From assembly GCA_020051025.1 (NCBI GenBank), contig JAGVJS010000303.1:1-8162 (forward strand): a DNA stretch of 8,162 nt, written 5' to 3'. A model generated the notes under the pieces. It made no database searches, was not told where the DNA came from, and saw nothing but the letters and a program-made list of their open reading frames with translations. Positions 1 to 5,174 of the stretch are shown piece by piece (within the stretch, counting starts at the first letter, position 1; every line of letters begins with the position of its first letter). The translations under genes were made by a program, and so were the position numbers. The stretch comes from Sphingobium sp. (GTDB lineage Bacteria; Pseudomonadota; Alphaproteobacteria; Sphingomonadales; Sphingomonadaceae).

Positions 1-23
1 ATGGCAGGGCGCTCTCCTGCCGG
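1..23. other. Host flank before the tRNA
   Basis: Short chromosomal sequence left of the insertion target. A 6-bp stem (GGCAGG at 3-8 with CCTGCC at 16-21) could form a small hairpin, but there is no T-run and no gene can be assigned. Confidence 0.4.
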
Positions 24-97
24 GCGGGTATAGCTCAATGGTAGAGCACTAGCCTTCCAAGCTTGTGATGCGGGTTCGATCCCCGCTACCCGCTCCA
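24..97 (+). tRNA. tRNA-Gly (anticodon UCC)
   Basis: Cloverleaf drawn by hand. The acceptor stem 24-30 pairs with 87-93, followed by discriminator T94 and an encoded CCA at 95-97. The D stem is 33-36/44-47. The anticodon stem is 49-53/61-65 with a seven-base loop at 54-60 and anticodon TCC at 56-58. The variable loop is four bases and the T stem is 70-74/82-86 with loop TTCGATC. One defect is visible: T50 faces T64, the second pair of the anticodon stem, while all other stem pairs are Watson-Crick. The gene borders the integrase, so it is almost certainly the integration target, and the mismatch may come from recombination replacing its 3' half. No T-rich terminator follows it on the plus strand. 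Confidence 0.95.
54..97. other. Putative attL core in the 3' half of the tRNA gene
   Basis: A tyrosine integrase gene ends 17 bases beyond the tRNA CCA and points towards it, the classic arrangement of an element inserted in a tRNA gene. Such elements carry a copy of the tRNA 3' part and restore the gene on insertion. The T50/T64 mismatch suggests that the 5' and 3' halves have different origins, placing the crossover between 50 and 64, most likely in the anticodon loop. The exact core cannot be fixed without the other end (attR), which is outside the window. Confidence 0.55.
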
Positions 98-114
98 GCA
101 AAAAATCCCAGAAA

Positions 115-1350
115 TCAGCCGTTTTTTCCGCCTTCCACTAGGCGAAGGCCTTTGCCGGCTGCGGTAACGGTGCGGTAAGCGTCGGGCGACAGTGCCTCGA
201 TTTCGCCAATGATCTCTTCCGTTGCGCCTAGGACCATGCCCAGATTTGCGGGGTCGGGGATCGCGTAAATGTCGCTGGTTGCGAAAGGGACGTGGCCCAG
301 CATGATCTCGCCTTGCCGCCAGTTCGCCTCACCAATGCGTCGGCGCACCAGCGTTGCCATCGATCGACGAATCAGCTTCGGCCCGGCCTGCCTGTCCTCG
401 GGCAGGCCCAGGTGCGCGCGCATCTTGTCCCACGAATTGCGGATGGTGCTGACCGGGATCCAAAGATCGTCCATCCCGTCGAGCAACGGGGCGCATTGGG
501 CGGCGATCGGGACCATAGGCTGACGCTTGTTCGTTCGAAGGCGGCGGGCCGGGTTCAGATCCAGCACGCGCGCGTCAGCGTGCCACTGGTCGCGCTTGAC
601 GGCCAGCACGGTTTCGGGGCGCGCCCAGCTCGCGACGGCCAGCTGAAGGTAGCGCAACAGGTTCGTCCTGGTCGCCGCGATCATGGCGCGTTCTTTGTCA
701 GAGCGGCCGCCGTCGGGCCGCAGGCAATAGTCGAACATCGCGGCGATCGTCTTGACGTCGGCGCGATAGGTGGGCGACCGTGCGACATCGACCTGCTGGC
801 GGGCCTTGAACTGCGCTTTCTGACCGGGCGTTGCATTGATCGCGGCGGCAAACTGCATCACGCTACCCTCGACATGCGCGAGCGATCTTTCGCGCAGATA
901 TTCGCCTTTGCTGCTTGTGACAGGCCGCTTGAGTGCCCACGCGCGAAATTTGTTGATCCACGGTTCGTTGATGGCGGCGCACACGACCTTGGCGTCCGTT
1001 TCGGCCACATAGTCGATGATGTGCGCCAAGCGGTGCCGCGCGGCTGCTTCGCTGGCCTTGCCCTCGATCAGGATGAGATAGTCGGCAATCGCATCGGCGA
1101 CGGTCGGGGATGCCTCATGTTCCCACGGTCGATGGCAATGCGGGCACATGCGGTGCCCGGTCTGGGTTAGGTAGTGGCGATCGAGCGCGATGCGCCCTTC
1201 CGCAACATCGTCCGTGCCCGCGCTAATGGATCGCTCGCGTCGCCGCTCCGAATCGTACCAGACGATTTCAAGGTTGGCTCGGCCGGCGCGGCGATGGAGC
1301 GCAAAGTCTCCGCGCTGGTAGAGCGGCTTCGGGCGCTTCGTTGCAGGCAT
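115..1350 (-). CDS. int: Tyrosine recombinase (phage integrase)
   Basis: A 411-residue site-specific recombinase that would insert and excise the element at the adjacent tRNA. The N-terminal part (about 10-60, with YQRGDF and a VWYD segment) looks like the arm-binding region of this family. A core-binding domain (about 80-210) and a C-terminal catalytic domain follow. Visible active-site candidates are R244 (WARPE), K275 (RTNKRQ), R328, H353 (MLGH) and nucleophile Y362. The usual His of the HxxR box is Lys325 (KLIR). Residues 66-78 hold a CPHC motif with nearby histidines, possibly a small metal knuckle. ATG at 1350 is chosen for the AGAGGA four bases upstream. It is the last gene of the leftward operon and its first about 180 bases overlap the preceding ORF, so expression probably depends on the operator-controlled promoter near 5155. 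Confidence 0.93.
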   Translation of the reverse strand: MPATKRPKPLYQRGDFALHRRAGRANLEIVWYDSERRRERSISAGTDDVAEGRIALDRHYLTQTGHRMCPHCHRPWEHEASPTVADAIADYLILIEGKASEAAARHRLAHIIDYVAETDAKVVCAAINEPWINKFRAWALKRPVTSSKGEYLRERSLAHVEGSVMQFAAAINATPGQKAQFKARQQVDVARSPTYRADVKTIAAMFDYCLRPDGGRSDKERAMIAATRTNLLRYLQLAVASWARPETVLAVKRDQWHADARVLDLNPARRLRTNKRQPMVPIAAQCAPLLDGMDDLWIPVSTIRNSWDKMRAHLGLPEDRQAGPKLIRRSMATLVRRRIGEANWRQGEIMLGHVPFATSDIYAIPDPANLGMVLGATEEIIGEIEALSPDAYRTVTAAGKGLRLVEGGKNG

Positions 1351-1508
1351 AGGTTCCTCTGGTAGTCAGCAGCGGCTTGCGTCAGCATGTCATAGGCGCC
1401 GCTTGCGACCAGCAGGTCAAGATCGTTGGGTGAAAGCTGAATGCCCTTACCCTGTTCCAGTCGCCTGGACAGGCGGCGCAACAGGTCGGGTGGGGTAGGG
1501 GCGTTCAT
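1167..1508 (-). CDS. Small hypothetical protein overlapping the integrase start
   Basis: A 113-residue reading frame of unknown function. Its ATG overlaps the previous gene's stop in an ATGA, and AAGGA lies about eight bases upstream, so initiation here is well supported. The first 52 residues (MNAPTPPDLLRRLSRRLEQG onward, with SPNDLDLLVASGAYDML) are unique and look like a folded helical protein. The remaining about 60 residues lie inside the integrase gene in another frame and are rich in Ser, Arg and Ala, as expected of a frame constrained by another protein. The true product may be essentially the N-terminal part, the rest being read only until a stop occurs. An alternative is that an indel removed an earlier stop. 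Translation through the integrase start may couple the two genes. Confidence 0.55.
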   Translation of the reverse strand: MNAPTPPDLLRRLSRRLEQGKGIQLSPNDLDLLVASGAYDMLTQAAADYQRNLCLQRSARSRSTSAETLRSIAAPAEPTLKSSGTIRSGDASDPLARARTMLRKGASRSIATT

Positions 1509-2014
1509 GCGGCGATCCTTTTGGCCCGATCCCGGCGAATATGCTGGTCGACATAATGGGCGACCCCAGGCCGGTCACTGCAGGGCAGATCGCGGCGATA
1601 CCAGTCTAGCAGGTCGGCGAAGCACCAATAGCGTTCCCATTCGGTGAAGAAGGGCGCCGTGGCGTCGCCGTAGCGGGCCGTCATTTCGGCCATGGGCATG
1701 TCCTGCGCCCAAGCCCCCTTCACGCTGCTGTCCGAGGCGGCGAAGGCGCGGCGCATGGCGCGTTCGGCCCGGCGGGTGCTTTCCTCCAGTGCTTCGACCT
1801 TCTCGGTCAGAGTCGCCGGCTCGGCCTTGACACATTCCAGCGTGACGACCCAGCGCCAGTCCGCCGCGATGGCACGCCAGACGCGGATTTCCTGCGCCGC
1901 CTGATCGGCCGAGAGCTTGCCCGCCTCAATCAGCGTCGGGTATTGCGCCTCGCGGCGTTGGACGGCGGCGGTGGCCTCATCGGCTAGCGGCGCGTAGCGA
2001 TCAAGCCCGGTCAT
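1505..2014 (-). CDS. Hypothetical phage protein, 169 aa
   Basis: I cannot assign a function. The product is 169 residues and soluble, with a helical N-terminal half (about 5-95, containing RREAQYPTLIEAGKLSADQA and an Ala/Glu/Arg-rich probable coiled stretch at 70-95). The C-terminal half is aromatic-rich (FFTEWERYWCFADLLDWYRR, about 121-140) and the tail is basic. There is no signal peptide or membrane segment. The ATG overlaps the upstream stop as ATGA, with only a weak AGG upstream, suggesting translational coupling. It sits between the methyltransferase group and the integrase, where temperate phages of high-GC alphaproteobacteria often carry small accessory genes. Confidence is high that it is a gene and low for any role. 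Confidence 0.8.
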   Translation of the reverse strand: MTGLDRYAPLADEATAAVQRREAQYPTLIEAGKLSADQAAQEIRVWRAIAADWRWVVTLECVKAEPATLTEKVEALEESTRRAERAMRRAFAASDSSVKGAWAQDMPMAEMTARYGDATAPFFTEWERYWCFADLLDWYRRDLPCSDRPGVAHYVDQHIRRDRAKRIAA

Positions 2015-2277
2015 TGGACGCGCCTGCCCGTATCGACGCCGAGAGACTTAACCGACGTTGCCGTAGCATCCAGCACTTCGCAATCAGCGCGATCGAGATG
2101 CACCACGATCGCCAAGGCTTGGCTCAGTTCGTGATCTCCAACGATCATCGCGTCGTTCACCGTCCCCTTATGCGAAATGATTATTGATATTTCCGCCTCG
2201 ACGTCGGCTGGCATGACACCATGGAGATTATCGATCGCGGCGGCCGCCATTTGAAGGAGCTGATCTCGCAGCGTCAT
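2011..2277 (-). CDS. Hypothetical protein, 88 aa
   Basis: Unknown function. The frame is open further upstream (an ATG at 2364), but I chose ATG at 2277 because it forms an ATGA overlap with the methyltransferase stop, like the other junctions, and has AAGGA seven bases upstream. The longer version adds a 29-residue Arg-rich extension read inside the methyltransferase gene. The product starts MTLRDQLLQMAAAAIDNLHG, followed by an alternating hydrophobic stretch (EAEISIIISHKGT, about 32-44) and a helical part (SQALAIVVHLDRADCEVLDA, about 56-75). This is compatible with a small alpha/beta fold. No motif is recognised. Its position directly behind the methyltransferase may mean an accessory role, which is only inference. 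Confidence 0.72.
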   Translation of the reverse strand: MTLRDQLLQMAAAAIDNLHGVMPADVEAEISIIISHKGTVNDAMIVGDHELSQALAIVVHLDRADCEVLDATATSVKSLGVDTGRRVQ

Positions 2278-4010
2278 GCCGCCATCCTTTCCACTTCGCC
2301 GTCGCTGGCGACGTTCGCTCGGGCCAGCGCTTCGGACATGACAGGGGATACGCTGTTGCCGCACATGCGGACCTGCGCCGTCTTGGTGAGCGGGCGGCCG
2401 TTGACCATCAGATCGATGATGTAATCAGGCGGGAAGCCCTGCGCGGCGAACAGCTCGCGCGGCGTCAGCATCCGCATGCCGATATCGACGATGACATAGT
2501 CTTCACCGCCGATCGTCACGACTACCAAGCCGAAGCGGTCCTTGGTTGTGACGGCGCCCAGCGGGCCGCCCAGTCCGTGACCATCCTGCTCATTGCCGTA
2601 ATATTTGACCAGGAAGGCGCGGACCTCCCTAAAGTGGCCGCCGCCGCTTGTCAGGGTGCCGATAGGCGCGTCATTGCCCTGTCCCACGCAGTTGTTGCGC
2701 AGCTTGACCAGATGGCTGGCCACGACGCCCTGTTGCGTCCCCCGCGCCGTGATGGTGCTGACAGGCGTTTGCGCGCTATGCCCGGCATGCAGGCCGCCGC
2801 GCGGCATCGTGTTGTGCTGCGCCATGAAGGCAGCGACCAGATATTGATGCGCGCCACCAGCGGTGATGGTGTGTGTCGGTTCGCCAGCGTCGGTGTGGGG
2901 CTTGCCGCTGTTGCGCATCGTCATGACGTGCGGAGCGATCAGCGCGATTTCTCCCCGGTGCGCGCCTGTGATGGTCGGGATCGGTTCGCCCGGCGCGTAG
3001 TTGCGGTCGGCGCTGCCATGGTGCGTCAGGGGCATGAAGAATGGCGTCACGACGGCGAACTCGCCGCCCTTGGCCGTCGTGATAGTGCGCAGCGGTTCGT
3101 CACCGGCATAGACGCGCCCTGCGCCCCATGTGCCGTTGCAGACCGGCACGATGAACGGGTGCGGCGCATTGATGACATAGCGCATGATGCCGGCGGCAAT
3201 GCGGCGGCAGGTGGCATCCTTCAGCGGCCGCGCGCGGGTGAAGATCGACGGGCACGGGATGCTCCAGTCGATGATCTCCGCCGCCGTGCGCCATGGCAGC
3301 AGCTGGCCAGCCTCCACCGACGCGGTGCCGGGCTTGCCATGGGTCGGCCGGGGCCAGACGATCTTCTGACCGTCGCAGCGGGCGATCATGAAGAGGCGTT
3401 TGCGTGAGGTCGGCGCGCCATAGTCGCAGGCGCGCAGCTCCTTCCATTCGACGCGGTATCCGGCGCGGCGCAGCTTCGCCACCCACAGGTCGAACGTCTT
3501 GCCCTTCGCCTTGGGGCATGGGCGGCCGTCATCGGCCAGCGGCCCCCATGTCCGGAATTCCTCGACATTTTCCAGCATGATGATCGCCGGGCGCAGTGTC
3601 GGCCCGAGACGGTCGATCCAGTGATGCACGACCCATGCAAGGTCGCGGATATTCTTTTCGACCGGCTTGCCGCCCTTCGCCTTGCTGAAATGCTTACAGT
3701 CGGGTGAGAACCAGGCGAGCCGCACCGGACGCGGGCGCATGTCGCCATTGTCGTTGGCGAAGGTTACCGCCTCCAGCGGATCGACCGCCCAGACGCTCTG
3801 GCACAGATGCCGCGTCGTCGGGTGATTGGCGGCATGCATCGCCACCGCCTCGGGATCATGGTTGACGGCAACGTCGACCTGCCGGCGCAGCGCCAGCTCG
3901 ATCCCGGTCGAGGCGCCGCCGCCGCCGGCGAAGTTGTCGACGATGATGCCGTCGTTCCAGTCGCGCGCAGGTGCGGCGCGATCGAGGTCGATCAAGAGAG
4001 CGCTGCTCAT
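2274..4010 (-). CDS. DNA (cytosine-5) methyltransferase
   Basis: A 578-residue C5-cytosine DNA methylase that would transfer a methyl group from S-adenosylmethionine to cytosine in a specific sequence. Visible motifs are motif I DNFAGGGGAS (25-34, cofactor loop), motif IV SPDCKHFS with catalytic Cys105, motif VI ENVEEF (147-152), motif VIII TSRKRLF (201-207), motif IX LTPRELFAAQGFP (515-527) and motif X GNSVSPVMSEALA (551-563). The target-recognition region between VIII and IX is long and holds six units of the pattern Pro-x-x-(x)-T-I/L/V-T, with prolines at 306, 343, 378, 416, 449 and 483. ATG at 4010 has GAGGAG eight bases upstream and an ATGA overlap with the previous stop. No restriction nuclease is adjacent, so this is probably an orphan enzyme that protects phage DNA or alters expression. 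Its recognition sequence cannot be read from the protein. Confidence 0.95.
   Translation of the reverse strand: MSSALLIDLDRAAPARDWNDGIIVDNFAGGGGASTGIELALRRQVDVAVNHDPEAVAMHAANHPTTRHLCQSVWAVDPLEAVTFANDNGDMRPRPVRLAWFSPDCKHFSKAKGGKPVEKNIRDLAWVVHHWIDRLGPTLRPAIIMLENVEEFRTWGPLADDGRPCPKAKGKTFDLWVAKLRRAGYRVEWKELRACDYGAPTSRKRLFMIARCDGQKIVWPRPTHGKPGTASVEAGQLLPWRTAAEIIDWSIPCPSIFTRARPLKDATCRRIAAGIMRYVINAPHPFIVPVCNGTWGAGRVYAGDEPLRTITTAKGGEFAVVTPFFMPLTHHGSADRNYAPGEPIPTITGAHRGEIALIAPHVMTMRNSGKPHTDAGEPTHTITAGGAHQYLVAAFMAQHNTMPRGGLHAGHSAQTPVSTITARGTQQGVVASHLVKLRNNCVGQGNDAPIGTLTSGGGHFREVRAFLVKYYGNEQDGHGLGGPLGAVTTKDRFGLVVVTIGGEDYVIVDIGMRMLTPRELFAAQGFPPDYIIDLMVNGRPLTKTAQVRMCGNSVSPVMSEALARANVASDGEVERMAA
2547..3095 (-). 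repeat. Six protein-level repeats in the methyltransferase target-recognition region
   Basis: Units begin at residues 306 (PLRTITTAKGGE), 343 (PIPTITGAHRGE), 378 (PTHTITAGGAHQ), 416 (PVSTITARGTQQ), 449 (PIGTLTSGGGHF) and 483 (PLGAVTTKDRFG). Spacings are 37, 35, 38, 33 and 34 residues. Each is followed by a hydrophobic strand such as FAVVTPFF, IALIAPHV or YLVAAFMA. The DNA is not obviously repetitive, so the duplications would be old. One or two PxxTITT motifs ahead of motif IX are normal in this enzyme family. Six regular copies suggest a solenoid-like or multi-module recognition domain, which is inference. Confidence 0.8.
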
Positions 4011-4219
4011 GGTTTAAGCTCCTCAATCGGGCTGACCATGAAATGCCCGACGCCTTTGACCATCCGCGCTATTGTCACCTCGGAGATGGTTGAAAGGTCT
4101 ATCGCCCCGCCCCCGTGCCGCACGGAAACATGATTGATTTCGACGCAGGGACAGGAGCCGGCGAAGCCAGAGCGCCCCAAGGGCGCCCCACTGCCAGCGA
4201 AAATGTTCGCGTGCGTCAT
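4007..4219 (-). CDS. Hypothetical protein, 70 aa
   Basis: Unknown small protein just before the methyltransferase. ATG at 4219 is preferred over the one at 4243: it overlaps the upstream stop in an ATGA and has GGAGG six bases upstream. The sequence starts MTHANIFAGSGAPLGRSGFA, has a Cys-Pro-Cys at 23-25 in GSCPCVEINH, a His/Gly segment (VSVRHGGGAIDLS, 32-44) and ends in VGHFMVSPIEELKP. No domain is recognised. The two close cysteines and the histidines could bind metal, but nothing proves it. Its stop overlaps the methyltransferase start, so the two are translationally coupled. Confidence 0.7.
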   Translation of the reverse strand: MTHANIFAGSGAPLGRSGFAGSCPCVEINHVSVRHGGGAIDLSTISEVTIARMVKGVGHFMVSPIEELKP

Positions 4220-4458
4220 GGCTGGCCCTCCGAAATTGCGCATTCTCGCGAGATGAAAGTTTCGAGCGCGTCCATGGCGAGGTCTTCGGCATCAATGGCT
4301 TCGTCGCAGGCCTTCTTGGCGGATGAAAGCGTAGCTTCGGCCTGATCGACAGCCTTGATAGCGCGCAGATGTGCGACCTTGGCGCGGCGCACATCGTCGC
4401 AAAGATCGATGAAACTGCGCCCTCCCTTGTTCGCCAACGCGAGTTCAGCGGGGCTCAT
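4216..4458 (-). CDS. Small helical/coiled-coil protein, 80 aa
   Basis: Unknown function. Almost the whole of the 80-residue chain looks alpha-helical. Residues about 20-70 (for example DDVRRAKVAHLRAIKAVDQA and EATLSSAKKACDEAIDAEDL) are rich in Ala, Lys, Asp and Glu with hydrophobic residues at heptad-like spacing, suggesting a coiled coil that may oligomerise. No signal peptide or membrane segment is present. ATG at 4458 overlaps the preceding stop as ATGA and has GGAGG eight bases upstream, a strong site. Conserved order and tight packing argue for a real gene. Small charged coiled-coil proteins in early phage operons are often inhibitors or adaptors, but no specific role can be given. Confidence 0.78.
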   Translation of the reverse strand: MSPAELALANKGGRSFIDLCDDVRRAKVAHLRAIKAVDQAEATLSSAKKACDEAIDAEDLAMDALETFISRECAISEGQP

Positions 4459-4961
4459 AGCGCCAGCCTCCGTTCGATCAGGTCGGCAGGCAGGCCAGTC
4501 ACGCGCTCCAGTTCGGCACGGAAGGCGTCGCGGGCCATGGACTGGTTTTCCAGTTCGCCGGCATATTGGCCGACCATGGCCGTGTCGGTCGCGGTGCGCG
4601 CAGCGAGACTGGCCACATGGCCGGAAACCATTTCCAAATGCAGTCCGGCAAGGCCGAGCGATGTAAGATGGTGAGACAGACCTGAGGGACGCCCTGCGTC
4701 GCGGCTCGACGGAGTGACGTCGCTGTTGCTGATGTAAAGGCCCCGGAAACCGCGTGCGCCCAGATCAAGCCGCGTTGGCTGGAACCCCGCATAGCCCATT
4801 GCGGTCTCCAAGCTACGCGGTGAACCGGCGTCATGGCCACGCATGCGACACCACTGCGAAAAACTCTCATGCAGTGCGTCGAGGCTGACATTTGCCCCTT
4901 CGCTATCTTGCGTGTGGGCGGCCAGATATGTGCGCAGGAGCGCAAGCGTCGGGCCGCTCAT
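4455..4961 (-). CDS. Winged-helix-like DNA-binding protein (resembles a primase C-terminal domain)
   Basis: A 168-residue protein. Residues about 7-77 read like the winged-helix module that ends phage P4/D5-type primase-helicases: a helix (LALLRTYLAAHTQ), VSLDALHESFSQWCRMRGHD, a helix with SLETAMGYAGF, and a wing with RLDLGARGFRGLYI. In that family the module follows a primase and ATPase, but none is present here, so it stands alone. The C-terminal half (90-168) is helical, without a recognised domain, ending ERVTGLPADLIERRLAL. ATG at 4961 overlaps the stop of the small membrane protein as ATGA and lacks a good Shine-Dalgarno, so it probably depends on coupling. A role in replication or transcription is plausible. 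The fold match is by eye. Confidence 0.72.
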   Translation of the reverse strand: MSGPTLALLRTYLAAHTQDSEGANVSLDALHESFSQWCRMRGHDAGSPRSLETAMGYAGFQPTRLDLGARGFRGLYISNSDVTPSSRDAGRPSGLSHHLTSLGLAGLHLEMVSGHVASLAARTATDTAMVGQYAGELENQSMARDAFRAELERVTGLPADLIERRLAL

Positions 4962-5104
4962 GCCCAGATCGCCCAGGCAACAAGGGCGACCGACCCGACG
5001 AGGGCGGCCAGCGACACGATCATATAGAGGAATGCGTTAATCTCAGCTTCAAGCGACCGGTCGATGGCCGCCTGCTGTTCGGGCGAGAAATCGGAGTAGG
5101 GCAT
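4958..5104 (-). CDS. 48-residue single-pass membrane protein
   Basis: A short gene easily missed by length cut-offs. The N-terminal part is polar (MPYSDFSPEQQAAIDRSLEA). One hydrophobic segment of about 23 residues (25-47, containing FLYMIVSLAALVGSVALVAW) ends almost at the C terminus. GGGAGG lies six bases before the ATG, the strongest ribosome site in the operon, and the stop overlaps the next start as ATGA. The promoter is just upstream at 5131-5160, so this is the first gene of the leftward operon. Known small phage membrane proteins in such positions act in superinfection exclusion, as holin-like proteins or as modulators of host proteases. Which, if any, applies here is unknown. Topology is probably N-terminus in the cytoplasm. 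Confidence 0.8.
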   Translation of the reverse strand: MPYSDFSPEQQAAIDRSLEAEINAFLYMIVSLAALVGSVALVAWAIWA

Positions 5105-5130
5105 TGGTGCCTCCCGTTGGTGACGGAAGG

Positions 5131-5160
5131 CATAAACACCATATCGGTGTTACATGTCAA
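5131..5160 (-). promoter_or_regulatory. Promoter of the leftward operon (PL-like), overlapped by operators
   Basis: On the minus strand a perfect -35 box TTGACA lies at 5160-5155. It is followed after 18 bases by TTTATG at 5136-5131, or after 17 bases by GTTTAT, as the -10. The -35 begins within the last base of the operator at 5160..5174, and the other operator (5136..5150) fills most of the spacer and touches the -10. A repressor on either site would block polymerase. The first gene starts 27 bases beyond the -10. Confidence 0.7.
5136..5150. promoter_or_regulatory. Repressor operator, site OL1
   Basis: ACACC-ATATC-GGTGT, a hyphenated dyad. The half-sites match those in front of the Cro-like gene. 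It overlaps the spacer and -10 of the leftward promoter. Assignment to the S24 repressor rests on the same motif occurring at that gene's own upstream region. Confidence 0.8.
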
Positions 5161-5174
5161 CACCGATATGGTGT
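5160..5174. promoter_or_regulatory. Repressor operator, site OL2
   Basis: On the minus strand it reads ACACC-ATATC-GGTGT, identical to the neighbouring site and inverted relative to it. Centres are 24 bp apart. It abuts the -35 box of the leftward promoter, sharing one base with it. Confidence 0.8.

Noticed and set aside
3..21. 6-bp hairpin in the host flank
   Set aside because: Short, with no T-run, and close to the tRNA 5' end; not enough for a terminator call.
100..106. Run of six A (T on the minus strand) after int as a terminator
   Set aside because: No stable stem precedes it in the leftward direction, so an intrinsic terminator is not supported.
292..1170. 292-codon open frame on the plus strand
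   Set aside because: Antisense to the integrase, with no ribosome site or domain; composition fits a high-GC shadow frame.
2278..2364. Earlier ATG for the 88-residue protein
   Set aside because: Adds an Arg-rich segment read inside the methyltransferase; the ATG at 2277 has an ATGA overlap and AAGGA.
2577..3407. 276-codon open frame on the plus strand
   Set aside because: Antisense to the methyltransferase, whose motifs are unambiguous; Arg/Ala/His-rich product with no recognisable domain.
4220..4243. Earlier ATG for the 70-residue protein
   Set aside because: The ATG at 4219 has GGAGG at good spacing and the ATGA junction seen throughout the operon.
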